10,294 nt of DNA from an uncultured Ignavibacteriota bacterium (GCA_937959065.1 CALGOI010000073.1:1-10294); one strand, 5' to 3'. Positions 1-6,834 are shown, counted from the stretch's first letter. Translations and numbers: made by a program. The notes: a model not told the origin generated them from the letters alone.

Positions 1-547
1 TTTCAGCAAACATCGTCGCATCAGTATTTTTTTGCGAATCGTAAGCATACACACCGTCCACTTTGGTTCCTTTAATGATAACATCCGCTTTAATTTCAAT
101 CGCTCTGAGCGCTGCCGCAGTATCGGTGGTGAAATATGGGCTTCCTGTCCCCGCAGCAAATATAACGAGTCTTTTCTTCTCGAGGTGTCTGATAGCTCTG
201 CGTCTTATAAATGGCTCCGCGATTTCGTCCATTTTTATGGCTGACTGAACACGGGTATAAATTCCGCGCATCTCGAGCGCATTTTGAAGAGCAAGTGAAT
301 TTATTACCGTCGCGAGCATACCCATCTGGTCACCTGTCACCCTGTCTACTCCCTGCTGAGCCGCAGAGAGCCCCCTGTAAATATTTCCGCCTCCAATAAC
401 AATACCTATCTCGATTCCGGAATCTTTAATGTCAGCTATCTCATTGGAAATATGCTCCACAACATCGGAATCAATTCCGAAGTTCTGTTTGCCCAGCAGG
501 GCTTCCCCGCTTAGCTTTAAAAGTATTCTGTTGTACTTTAGGCCCAA
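1..547 (-). CDS. pyrH: UMP kinase (uridylate kinase), C-terminus cut off by window edge
   Basis: Cytoplasmic bacterial-type UMP kinase of the amino acid kinase fold, converting UMP and ATP to UDP and ADP in pyrimidine nucleotide synthesis. The 182 visible codons carry the family landmarks in order: the N-terminal RILLKLSGEAL lysine/glycine strand (about residues 7-17), VIGGGNIYRG (50-59), the GDQMGMLATVINSLAL UMP-binding segment (72-87), AAGTGSPYFTTDTAAALRA (131-149) and KGTKVDGVY (159-167). Full-length homologues are about 235-245 residues, so roughly 55-60 residues lie beyond position 1. The start is TTG at 547-545: an in-frame TAA lies only four codons upstream, no ATG or GTG comes between, and TTG gives the expected short lead-in MGLKYNRILLKLSGEA. 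No Shine-Dalgarno is visible. It follows tsf after 31 nt and is probably co-transcribed with rpsB-tsf. The gene is certain from sequence; the exact start is inferred. Confidence 0.96.
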   Translation of the reverse strand, partial: MGLKYNRILLKLSGEALLGKQNFGIDSDVVEHISNEIADIKDSGIEIGIVIGGGNIYRGLSAAQQGVDRVTGDQMGMLATVINSLALQNALEMRGIYTRVQSAIKMDEIAEPFIRRRAIRHLEKKRLVIFAAGTGSPYFTTDTAAALRAIEIKADVIIKGTKVDGVYAYDSQKNTDATMFAE

Positions 548-578
548 TGAGTTATTTTATTAAATATTGATAAATAGC

Positions 579-1427
579 TTATCCTAACTGCAATCTCACC
601 ATATCGGTGATCTCAAGCTTGTCACCTGATTTCTTCTCATAATCATCAAGTAATCCCTGTACACTTTTATCAGGATCCTGTATGTATTCCTGCTCTAAAA
701 GTGTGCTATCCTGGTAAAACTTCTCTATTTTGTTGCCGACGATCTTCTCAATAATGTTTTCAGGTTTTCCGTCATTCTTTGCCTGTGTCATGTATATATC
801 TTTCTCCTGCGCGATCAGCTCATCGCTGATACCGCTTCTGTCAATTGCTACAGGATTCATCGCTACAACCTGCATTGCGATCTTATTTCCTATATCGATA
901 GATTCGTCAGTTGCTTTGCCTTTGATGCCGATTAGGGAACCTAATTTACTGCCGAAATGGATATAATCGCATACAAAACCATCAGCCACGTTCACTATTT
1001 TAAAGTCCTTCAATTCAATTTTCTCACCAACTTTTCCCATCATTTCGTCTATCTTCTGCTGTATTGTTAAACCGTCGACTGATGTATTCAACAGGTCTTC
1101 CACTGATGAAGGATTGCCATTTAATGCAGCTTCAGCAATACTTTCAGCAAAGTTCTGAAAATCATCACCTTTTGATACGAAGTCAGTCTCACAGTTCACT
1201 TCAATTATTGATCCTGTTCTTCTGTCTTCGCTTATTTTTGATTTTATTGCGCCTTCGTTAGTTGCTTTATCCGCTCTTTTAGTTGCGAGTGCCGCACCTT
1301 TCTTTCTCAGATATTCGATAGCCTTATCCATGTCGCCGCCGGATTCTTCGAGCGCCTTTTTACAGTCCGCCATTCCTGCGCTGGTTTTAGCTCTTAATTC
1401 TTTAATTAAATCTACTGTTATTGCCAT
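579..1427 (-). CDS. tsf: Elongation factor Ts
   Basis: Nucleotide exchange factor that releases GDP from EF-Tu during translation elongation. The 282 residues match the usual length (E. coli about 283). An N-terminal UBA-like helical domain is visible in the opening 50 residues (VDLIKELRAKTSAGMADCKKAL), followed by the EF-Ts signature CETDFVSKGDDF at about residues 79-90. TDFV contacts EF-Tu in characterised homologues. Two repeats of the dimerisation/core domain follow. The ATG start is the only sensible one: it gives the classic MAITVDLIKELR opening. It lies 35 nt after rpsB, the near-universal rpsB-tsf pairing, and 31 nt before pyrH. There is no Shine-Dalgarno. The nine bases AATAACTCA sit just upstream of the start and recur directly before the pyrH start. 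Confidence 0.98.
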   Translation of the reverse strand: MAITVDLIKELRAKTSAGMADCKKALEESGGDMDKAIEYLRKKGAALATKRADKATNEGAIKSKISEDRRTGSIIEVNCETDFVSKGDDFQNFAESIAEAALNGNPSSVEDLLNTSVDGLTIQQKIDEMMGKVGEKIELKDFKIVNVADGFVCDYIHFGSKLGSLIGIKGKATDESIDIGNKIAMQVVAMNPVAIDRSGISDELIAQEKDIYMTQAKNDGKPENIIEKIVGNKIEKFYQDSTLLEQEYIQDPDKSVQGLLDDYEKKSGDKLEITDMVRLQLG

Positions 1428-1462
1428 ATTGAGTTATTCGTATTTTAGAGTTTTAATAATTT

Positions 1463-2230
1463 TTACTTATCGTCGCTTCCTTCTGTTGCGCCTGCCTCTT
1501 CCATTTTCTCTTTCATCTCTTCTGATTCGTCCATTTTTCTGGTCTTTGCTATCTCTGTACCTTCTATTACAGCGTCCGCAATTACTTTTGTTACAATCTC
1601 GATCGATTTTACCGCATCATCATTCGCAGGTACCGGGTAATCCACAAGATCAGGATCGACATTGGTATCCACGATTGCATAGATAGGAATTCTTAATTTT
1701 CTTGCTTCATCGATAGCAATATGCTCCTTCTTTACATCAACAAGGAATATTGCTCCCGGAAGCTTTGTCATATCTGCGATACCGCTTAATACTCTCTCAA
1801 GCTTTTCCTTTTCCCTCATCATAATAAGACGCTCTTTTTTAACGAAGTTATCCAGAGTACCGTCTGTTTCCATTTTCTGAAGGTTAGAAAGCTTTTTGAT
1901 GCTCTTTCTTACGGTATTAAAGTTTGTTAACATACCACCTAACCATCTTTCAGAAACGTAAAAAGCACCGCATCTTTCCGCTTGCTCGCGGATGATTGCT
2001 TTAGCCTGCTTTTTTGTACCTACGAAAAGCATCTTTTTACCTTCTGATGAAATTCTTACTATTGAATTATAAGCGTCTTCGAGAAGTGATAATGACTTTT
2101 TAAGGTCAATAATATGGATTCCGTTTCTTTCCATGAAGATATACTTCTTCATTTTCGGGTTCCATCTTCTTGTCAGGTGTCCAAAGTGCGATCCTGCAAG
2201 TAAAAGGTCTTCAATTTGTACTTTTGCCAT
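1463..2230 (-). CDS. rpsB: 30S ribosomal protein S2 (uS2)
   Basis: Small-subunit ribosomal protein S2, 255 residues. Landmarks are the N-terminal LLLAGSHFGHLTRRWNPKM segment (about 9-27), GIHIIDL (37-43), LFVGTKKQAK (68-77), the RWLGGMLTN signature (95-103), and PGAIFLVDVKKEHIAIDEA followed by PIYAIVDTN in the C-terminal half. It is slightly longer than the E. coli protein (241) because of an acidic Glu/Asp/Met-rich C-terminal tail of about 25 residues (from around MDESEEM), a variable region in this family. It begins 215 nt after rpsI, an unusually wide gap for this operon, and that gap is strongly structured (see the leader entry). No Shine-Dalgarno precedes ATG; the upstream bases are A-rich (AAAAAGATAAACATA). 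S2 autoregulates rpsB-tsf through its 5' UTR in E. coli, so control from this leader is plausible but inferred. Confidence 0.98.
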   Translation of the reverse strand: MAKVQIEDLLLAGSHFGHLTRRWNPKMKKYIFMERNGIHIIDLKKSLSLLEDAYNSIVRISSEGKKMLFVGTKKQAKAIIREQAERCGAFYVSERWLGGMLTNFNTVRKSIKKLSNLQKMETDGTLDNFVKKERLIMMREKEKLERVLSGIADMTKLPGAIFLVDVKKEHIAIDEARKLRIPIYAIVDTNVDPDLVDYPVPANDDAVKSIEIVTKVIADAVIEGTEIAKTRKMDESEEMKEKMEEAGATEGSDDK

Positions 2231-2243
2231 TATGTTTATCTTT

Positions 2244-2413
2244 TTACATAAAAGCCGATCTCATGCGTGTATGCATATCCCCGGTGTGGGGAAAAAAGAA
2301 TTGAAAATAGAGATGTTGGCTTTTGTTATTCTGCACGTCAAAATAACGCACAGCTTCTACTTCCGTCATCTCCTTTCTTACATCTCTCTCAAGAGAGACA
2401 CGGGTAAGAAAGG
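2244..2413 (-). ncRNA. Candidate structured 5' leader of rpsB (cis-regulatory RNA)
   Basis: Read on the minus strand, the rpsI-rpsB gap contains a set of perfect complementary segments. Hairpin A has a 10-bp outer stem (2404-2413 with 2372-2381) and a 6-bp inner stem (2393-2398 with 2383-2388) capped by a tetraloop, with a 5-by-1 internal loop. Hairpin B pairs 2342-2347 with 2325-2330. Directly abutting it, a long-range helix pairs 2318-2324 with 2250-2256 (7 bp) and 2310-2314 with 2258-2262 (5 bp). It encloses two small hairpins, 2288-2292/2278-2282 and 2273-2276/2263-2266. The closing strand ends 19 nt before the rpsB ATG. None is followed by a U-tract in the rpsB direction, so these are not terminators. 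Control by S2 is inferred from the known E. coli precedent. The pairing was found by eye, without energy calculation or covariation. Confidence 0.55.
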
Positions 2414-2445
2414 ATCGGGAAATATGCTTGTTATAAAAATCTTTA

Positions 2446-2838
2446 TTATCTCTTAGAGAACTGAAATCTCTTCCTTGCTTTCGGCCTTCCGTACTTCTTT
2501 CTTTCCACCATTCTCGGGTCTCTTGTCATCAGGTCTTCTTTCTTCAGCGCAGGTTTAAGATCTTCATTGGTCTTAACAAGTGCCCTTGAAATTCCAAGCT
2601 TGATAGCTCCTACCTGTCCGGTAACACCTCCGCCGTTTACATTGATCTTTGCATCGAATGAATTAAGAGTATCAGTAACCCTGAATGGGATTACCATGCT
2701 CTCATATAGTCCGTCATTGCTTAGATACTCTTTTGCATCCTTTCCGTTGATCTCAAACTTTCCATTACCCGGGGTTAACATGACCCTTGCTGTTGAAGTC
2801 TTTCTTCTGCCTACTGCCGATGTGTAAGTTGTTGCCAT
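2446..2838 (-). CDS. rpsI: 30S ribosomal protein S9 (uS9)
   Basis: Small-subunit ribosomal protein S9, 130 residues, exactly the usual length. It opens with the family pattern SAVGRRKTSTARVML, has the central GGGVTGQVGAIKLGISRAL signature (about residues 69-87), and ends in the conserved basic tail KKYGRPKARKRFQFSKR. In ribosome structures this tail reaches the P-site tRNA; the terminal Ser-Lys-Arg is intact. It starts 12 nt after the rplM stop, and L13-S9 is one of the most conserved ribosomal gene pairs, so co-transcription is near certain. The short spacer is A-rich with only a weak purine run. Downstream, 215 nt separate it from rpsB. Confidence 0.98.
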   Translation of the reverse strand: MATTYTSAVGRRKTSTARVMLTPGNGKFEINGKDAKEYLSNDGLYESMVIPFRVTDTLNSFDAKINVNGGGVTGQVGAIKLGISRALVKTNEDLKPALKKEDLMTRDPRMVERKKYGRPKARKRFQFSKR

Positions 2839-2850
2839 TTATATTCTCTT

Positions 2851-3306
2851 TTATAACTCCAAAGCCACCGGGTTCTGAGCTTTATGCGGATGATCCGGTC
2901 CTTTGTAAACTTTTAATTTGTTGATTAGTTTATTACCCAGTCTTGTTTTTGGTAACATTCTTTTTACCGCGAGTCTCACAATTCTGTCAGGGTGTTTTTG
3001 CATCATTTCTTTATAAGATACACTCTTCTGACCACCCGGATATAATGAGTGACGGAGATATTCTTTCTGTTCTTCTCTTTTAACGGATATCTTAACTTTT
3101 TCGGCATTTACCACAACAACCCAGTCACCTGCATCTGAATTAGGTGTGAATTGCGGGTTCATTTTGCCCCTGATCCTTTTAGCAATTTCACTTGCCATTC
3201 TACCAAGCGTCTTGCCTTCTGCATCTACAAGGTACCAATTTTCGGGATTTTCGTCTCTTTTGGAGAATTTTGTCGTCCTTACCGACTTTGCTATTGATGT
3301 CTTCAT
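2851..3306 (-). CDS. rplM: 50S ribosomal protein L13 (uL13)
   Basis: Large-subunit ribosomal protein L13, 151 residues against about 142 in E. coli. The extra length is a short N-terminal lead of about 10 residues (MKTSIAKSVRTTKFSKRDE). The core begins NWYLVDAEGKTLGRMASEIAKRIRGK (about 23-48), continues with FTPNSDAGDWVVVVNAEKV and the YPGGQKSVSYKEM loop, and finishes with VKRMLPKTRLGNKLINKLKVYKGPDHPHKAQNP, all diagnostic of the family. It is the first gene of the rplM-rpsI-rpsB-tsf-pyrH cluster. A candidate sigma70-like promoter lies about 50 nt upstream. No Shine-Dalgarno is visible before ATG. Confidence 0.98.
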   Translation of the reverse strand: MKTSIAKSVRTTKFSKRDENPENWYLVDAEGKTLGRMASEIAKRIRGKMNPQFTPNSDAGDWVVVVNAEKVKISVKREEQKEYLRHSLYPGGQKSVSYKEMMQKHPDRIVRLAVKRMLPKTRLGNKLINKLKVYKGPDHPHKAQNPVALEL

Positions 3307-3359
3307 TACTGTAAAATATAACCTTAATATGCGTTTTTACACGAATAGGTAAATTACGA

Positions 3360-3389
3360 TTTATACCCAATAAATGCAATGGAGAACAA
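3360..3389 (-). promoter_or_regulatory. Candidate sigma70-like promoter for rplM operon
   Basis: On the minus strand, TTGTTC (3389-3384) and TATAAA (3365-3360) are separated by 18 nt. The -10 box matches TATAAT at five of six positions, but the -35 box matches TTGACA only at its first three. Initiation near 3353 would give a leader of about 47 nt before the rplM ATG. No Bacteroidetes-type TAnnTTTG box stands out here. This is the only reasonable candidate seen upstream of the ribosomal cluster. Confidence 0.35.
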
Positions 3390-3487
3390 AGGTAATTTTT
3401 CCACCGATTTTTACTACTACCACGTGGATTAGAATAGGAAATTGAGGGAAATATAATTCAAATGTGGTATTTAAGTGATTTATAATA

Positions 3488-5431
3488 TTAATTATTACCG
3501 AGAAGATATTTTTCCAGAAACATAACTTCCGCAGCGATCATAAAATTACGGTTAGACTTTTTGCTAAAACCGTGGCCTTCATCTTTGGCCATGAGGTACC
3601 ACACTTCCCTTCCGTTGTTTTTCATAGCTTCGACCATCTGCTCAGCCTCCGTAACCGGGACACGAGGATCATTCAACCCCTGAATAATGAATAGAGGGCT
3701 TGTTATTTTATCTACATGCCTGTTAGGTGAAATGTTTTCCAGAAATTCCCTCATAGCGGGGTCGGTTTCGTCACCGTATTCCACTCTTCTCAGGTCCACC
3801 CTGTATTCGCTGGTATTATTCAAAAAGGTAACAAAATTACTTATACCGACGACATCTATCCCGCACCGTATCCTGTTACTGTAATGCACCAGGGATGCCA
3901 GCACCATATAGCCACCATATGATCCGCCCATTACGCATATCCTCTCCGGATCTAAATCAGGTTGTGTCTCGATCCAGTCGAGCAAATCGACAATATCCTT
4001 TACAAAATTTTCTCTCAGCCTGTCATTATCCATATCAAAATAAGTCTTTCCGTAACCTGAAGAACCGCGAACGTTAGGTTCGATGACAGCCACGCCAAGT
4101 TCATTAATAAAAAATTGAATAGTAGAGCTAAAGGTTGGGTCGGACTGTCCTTCCGGGCCGCCGTGAATGTTTATTATCACGGGAACTTTTCCGGATATGT
4201 TTTTGGGTTTATATACAAGAGCAGGGATTTTCAGGTCATCGAATGACGGATAGTAGAATGCCTCCGCAGAAACGAATATATCCGGATTCAATCCGCCCAT
4301 TTCACTAAATGTCCAGCGTGTAAGTTTAAATTCATCGATTTCATACGTATATACATCCCTCACAGATGTGGAAGTTATCATTGAAAATCCGAGCCTTTTA
4401 TTATCTTTACTGAACTTGACCCCGGAAACCGAACCCTGCGGCATCCCGGCTACTTCACTGAATTCAAATGTTAGCACATCCATCAGATACATTTTTGAAA
4501 ACCCGTTCTCGTTAGTCGTGAAACACAATAACCTGCCCCCGTCTGACATTGCAACCCCGTCTACATCCCACTTAAGATCGGGTGTAAGGACTTTCATTTC
4601 CTTGGTATCCGGGTTGTAATTCCTGAGTGTCCTGAATTCCGATCCCTCATCAGAAACCAAAAAGATTGTATTATCATGGGCAAAATAAGCATCTCCATAT
4701 GAGACTTTATTATCAGTACCGGGAGTGATCAAGGGTGTTAATACCCCGGTTGAAATTGTATATATAAAAAGTTCTGATTCTGTACGTGCAATGTATTTCC
4801 TCATAATCAGCCTGTCCCCGTCATCGCTCCAATCGGTAATTCCCCATCCGCTTTCGTTTACATCGAGCAAAAGCCGCTCACTACTCAAATCTCCCATATC
4901 AGCTATATAAAAATCAAATGTTTTCTTATCATTCTTATTACTGCGGTATATATATTTAGTGCCGCCATTGTTGAATGTAAATCCCGAATTACGTGACTCA
5001 CCGTCTGTTAACATTTTACTGTCCCCGGTATTCATATCATAATAATAGATCTGATAATTTTCGTTACCACCTTGATCTTTATAGTAAATAAATCCGTTAT
5101 AATCAGGATTAGGGCTGGCATAAACTGTTCTAACGGGTTCGGGGAAGAATGTAAGCTGCTGCCTGTAGTTTCCCGGTCCTGAGACACGAAATACCTGCGT
5201 TACTTCACCAAACCGGGTTGTAATATATACTCCTTCACTATAATAATCCCAATCTTCGAATGCCGCGCTTCTCATATTCGAATATTGATTATACCGTTCT
5301 TCGATGCTTGGCGGGATTTCTACCGGGATGTTTTCCAACACGAGGTTACCAACTTCTCTTCTCTGTGAATAAAGATCAAAAGATACTAACAAGATAATAA
5401 GGGTAAGAATAAAGCGGAAATAATATAACAT
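3488..5431 (-). CDS. Secreted S9-family (prolyl oligopeptidase/acylaminoacyl peptidase type) serine peptidase
   Basis: Predicted exported serine peptidase, 647 residues. A signal peptide (hydrophobic residues about 7-20, likely cut before Gln23 in LYSQ) sends it across the inner membrane, probably to the periplasm. Residues about 60-375 form repeated beta-propeller-like blades (segments such as YQIYYYDMNTGDSKMLTDG and FDFYIADM) that normally restrict access to the active site. The C-terminal alpha/beta hydrolase domain (about 390-647) has the oxyanion motif NIHGGPEG (421-428), nucleophile elbow GGSYGGY with Ser504, Asp588 in GLNDPRVP and His620 in DEGHGF, so the triad is complete. Family members remove di- or oligopeptides or acyl-amino acids; the substrate here cannot be told from sequence. 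It lies 181 nt upstream of rplM on the same strand and is separated from the lipoprotein-like gene behind it by a terminator, so it is probably a single-gene transcript. Neither a Shine-Dalgarno nor a firm promoter was seen. Confidence 0.93.
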   Translation of the reverse strand: MLYYFRFILTLIILLVSFDLYSQRREVGNLVLENIPVEIPPSIEERYNQYSNMRSAAFEDWDYYSEGVYITTRFGEVTQVFRVSGPGNYRQQLTFFPEPVRTVYASPNPDYNGFIYYKDQGGNENYQIYYYDMNTGDSKMLTDGESRNSGFTFNNGGTKYIYRSNKNDKKTFDFYIADMGDLSSERLLLDVNESGWGITDWSDDGDRLIMRKYIARTESELFIYTISTGVLTPLITPGTDNKVSYGDAYFAHDNTIFLVSDEGSEFRTLRNYNPDTKEMKVLTPDLKWDVDGVAMSDGGRLLCFTTNENGFSKMYLMDVLTFEFSEVAGMPQGSVSGVKFSKDNKRLGFSMITSTSVRDVYTYEIDEFKLTRWTFSEMGGLNPDIFVSAEAFYYPSFDDLKIPALVYKPKNISGKVPVIINIHGGPEGQSDPTFSSTIQFFINELGVAVIEPNVRGSSGYGKTYFDMDNDRLRENFVKDIVDLLDWIETQPDLDPERICVMGGSYGGYMVLASLVHYSNRIRCGIDVVGISNFVTFLNNTSEYRVDLRRVEYGDETDPAMREFLENISPNRHVDKITSPLFIIQGLNDPRVPVTEAEQMVEAMKNNGREVWYLMAKDEGHGFSKKSNRNFMIAAEVMFLEKYLLGNN

Positions 5432-5485
5432 AATATAGATTTTGTTTACCGGATAAGATAATCTCTATTTACAAAAATTGAAATA

Positions 5486-5512
5486 AAAAAGCCACTGGGT
5501 CCGGGGCTTTTT
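5486..5512 (-). terminator. Intrinsic terminator after the lipoprotein-like gene
   Basis: On the minus strand, AAAAAGCC (5512-5505) pairs perfectly with GGCTTTTT (5493-5486) around an 11-nt loop, and the T-run continues as TATTT. It starts 16 nt past the lipoprotein-like stop codon, as expected for a rho-independent terminator. The symmetric A and T flanks mean it could also act on the opposite strand, though no plus-strand gene is upstream of it. Confidence 0.75.
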
Positions 5513-5528
5513 AAAATCCTTTGAGATA

Positions 5529-6236
5529 TCATTGTAAAGAAAAATTTGCTTTAGCAGAAACATATGTTCTATTCATGACACCTCCAACTGTATTTTGCTG
5601 AGAAAGGCCTATCTGGTCCTGTCTTGTAAGTTGAGCGTAATACAAACCAGTAGGAAGCTGCTGAAGTTCAGATGAAGTAATCAGAAATGACGAACTCCCA
5701 CCGGTTTGATTAACCCTGGATATTACTAAAGAATCATTTGACGCGAAATACATATTAAAAAAAACTTTTTCACCTGAATTGACCGAACTTGTAAAATTAA
5801 AGGTATTATCGACGGACTGTGAAATAGTTGATGGAACATTTTGAAAACTGATCGCCATCCCGCTCAGGCTGGTCGAATTCTGAAAAACATTCCCGTCAGC
5901 ATCTGTATAAACAAACATGTATGGATTTGGGAAAGTTGACTGACCGAACTGGTAATAAACAATCCCGAAAACAGAGACTTCAGACATTGTATTACCGTTA
6001 AATTTAACCCCTGCATTATTTCCAGTAAGAGTAATGTAAGATCCGTTCTGATTCTCGAGACGGAATGTCGCTCTCGCATAAGCATAGTTAGAATCCGCGT
6101 TGAATCTTGCGTCGTAAATCTGGTATATCCTATCCTGATTAACGCTGGTGATGGGATCGGATTCGGTACAAGCCTGCATCAGAATTGCCGATGCCATTAC
6201 TAACGCTATTAATATTGGTAATTTATATGCCCTCAT
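5529..6236 (-). CDS. Hypothetical lipoprotein-like exported protein, family not recognised
   Basis: A 235-residue protein of unknown function. It has a short basic start (MRAYK), a hydrophobic stretch (about 7-20) and a cysteine at residue 23 in the context LMQAC, a plausible but imperfect lipobox (Met at -3, Gln at -2, Ala at -1). Acidic residues follow closely (CTESDP). Processing by signal peptidase II and membrane anchoring are therefore likely. The mature part is rich in Ser, Asn, Thr, Gln and aromatic residues, has no other cysteine, and alternates short hydrophobic and polar stretches (SYITLTGNNAGVKFNG, VFFNMYFASND), suggesting an all-beta fold. The C-terminus TYVSAKANFSLQ ends in an alternating hydrophobic strand. 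No catalytic motif was seen. It is transcribed alone, bounded by a terminator downstream and a long AT-rich region upstream. No Shine-Dalgarno precedes the ATG. Confidence 0.8.
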   Translation of the reverse strand: MRAYKLPILIALVMASAILMQACTESDPITSVNQDRIYQIYDARFNADSNYAYARATFRLENQNGSYITLTGNNAGVKFNGNTMSEVSVFGIVYYQFGQSTFPNPYMFVYTDADGNVFQNSTSLSGMAISFQNVPSTISQSVDNTFNFTSSVNSGEKVFFNMYFASNDSLVISRVNQTGGSSSFLITSSELQQLPTGLYYAQLTRQDQIGLSQQNTVGGVMNRTYVSAKANFSLQ

Positions 6237-6503
6237 TTTGTATGGATTTGATTTTTTTAATGAACTACCCTTTTATAAATTCAATAATATCAAAATAAGC
6301 TTAAAGTTTAAAAGTAAAAAGTTAAAAGACATAATTGAGAATACAGTGGTTTATTTTTGAAAATCTGCTATTTAAGAAAGTGGTGGATTTTAGATTTTAA
6401 GTTATTGTTTTTGAGCATGGGTTTATCGCTAAGGGCAAAATTTCAAATTTGTTTTTTTAGTTATTTAAAAAATTTTTGTGCTTGGTCCGGAAGCTGAGTA
6501 TGT

Positions 6504-6535
6504 AAAAACATAACTTTGTGAAGCAGTATGTTTTT
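6504..6535. repeat. AT-rich hairpin with T-run, possible weak terminator
   Basis: AAAAACATA (6504-6512) and TATGTTTTT (6527-6535) form a perfect 9-bp stem around a 14-nt loop, within which CTT and AAG can pair. On the plus strand it ends in seven T residues (6531-6537). The stem has only one G-C pair and no plus-strand gene precedes it, so a terminator role is weakly supported. Confidence 0.3.
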
Positions 6536-6711
6536 TTAAATTTTTTTCTGAGACCGTAACAAACTGACGCAATTTAATACGAAAGATGACGAATATTGAT
6601 ATTGGATAATTCAAGTTAGTGATAGTATAAAATTAATTTTACAAAGGTAATAGATGTATGAAAAAGTTAAAATGTTATTCGGGTTATATACGTATGTATC
6701 CCCGATTAGGG

Positions 6712-6756
6712 AATAAGTTAGTAAAGTTCATAAGGTTAAAAAAGTTTGTAAAGATT
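6712..6756. repeat. Degenerate 9-bp tandem repeat, five copies
   Basis: Five consecutive 9-mers match RTAAAGTTA loosely: AATAAGTTA, GTAAAGTTC, ATAAGGTTA, AAAAAGTTT and GTAAAGATT, each with 7 or 8 of 9 positions agreeing. Related 9-mers AAAAAGTTA and AAATGTTAT occur together near 6661-6678. It is a short decayed tandem array with no spacers, so it is not CRISPR. Confidence 0.5.
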
Positions 6757-6764
6757 TGGGTTAT

Positions 6765-6829
6765 TAGAGAATATAATCCATAATATAATTTGATAGGAGC
6801 ATTCTCTAGATTCCCGCTTCAGCGGGAAT
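6765..6829. repeat. REP-like palindrome with flanking inverted repeat
   Basis: ATTCCCGC (6810-6817) and GCGGGAAT (6822-6829) form a GC-rich 8-bp stem with a TTCA loop in otherwise very AT-rich DNA, followed by GACA. Hairpins of the form TTCCCGC...GCGGGAATGACA are common as dispersed extragenic repeats in many bacterial genomes. Just upstream, TAGAGAAT (6765-6772) and ATTCTCTA (6801-6808) form a second perfect 8-bp inverted repeat around 28 nt. Dispersal within this genome cannot be seen from one window. Confidence 0.5.
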
Positions 6830-6834
6830 GACAA

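Noticed and set aside
2372..2413. Strong hairpin after rpsI as a transcription terminator
   Set aside because: No U-tract follows the stem in either direction, and the operon order argues for read-through into rpsB.
2133..2456. 107-codon plus-strand open frame across the rpsB start and leader
   Set aside because: It is antisense to rpsB and the leader, has no ribosome site, and its protein looks like a shadow translation.
3420..3427. CCACGTGG palindrome upstream of the rplM promoter region
   Set aside because: An isolated 8-bp palindrome with no extended symmetry or second copy; expected by chance at this scale.
6148..6360. 70-codon plus-strand open frame overlapping the lipoprotein-like gene start
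   Set aside because: Antisense to the signal peptide coding region, no ribosome site, and the low-complexity Lys/Asn/Phe-rich tail reflects AT-rich DNA.
6712..6756. Tandem repeats as a CRISPR array or replication iterons
   Set aside because: Units are only 9 bp, contiguous and degenerate, with no spacers, no cas genes, and no replication initiator gene nearby.
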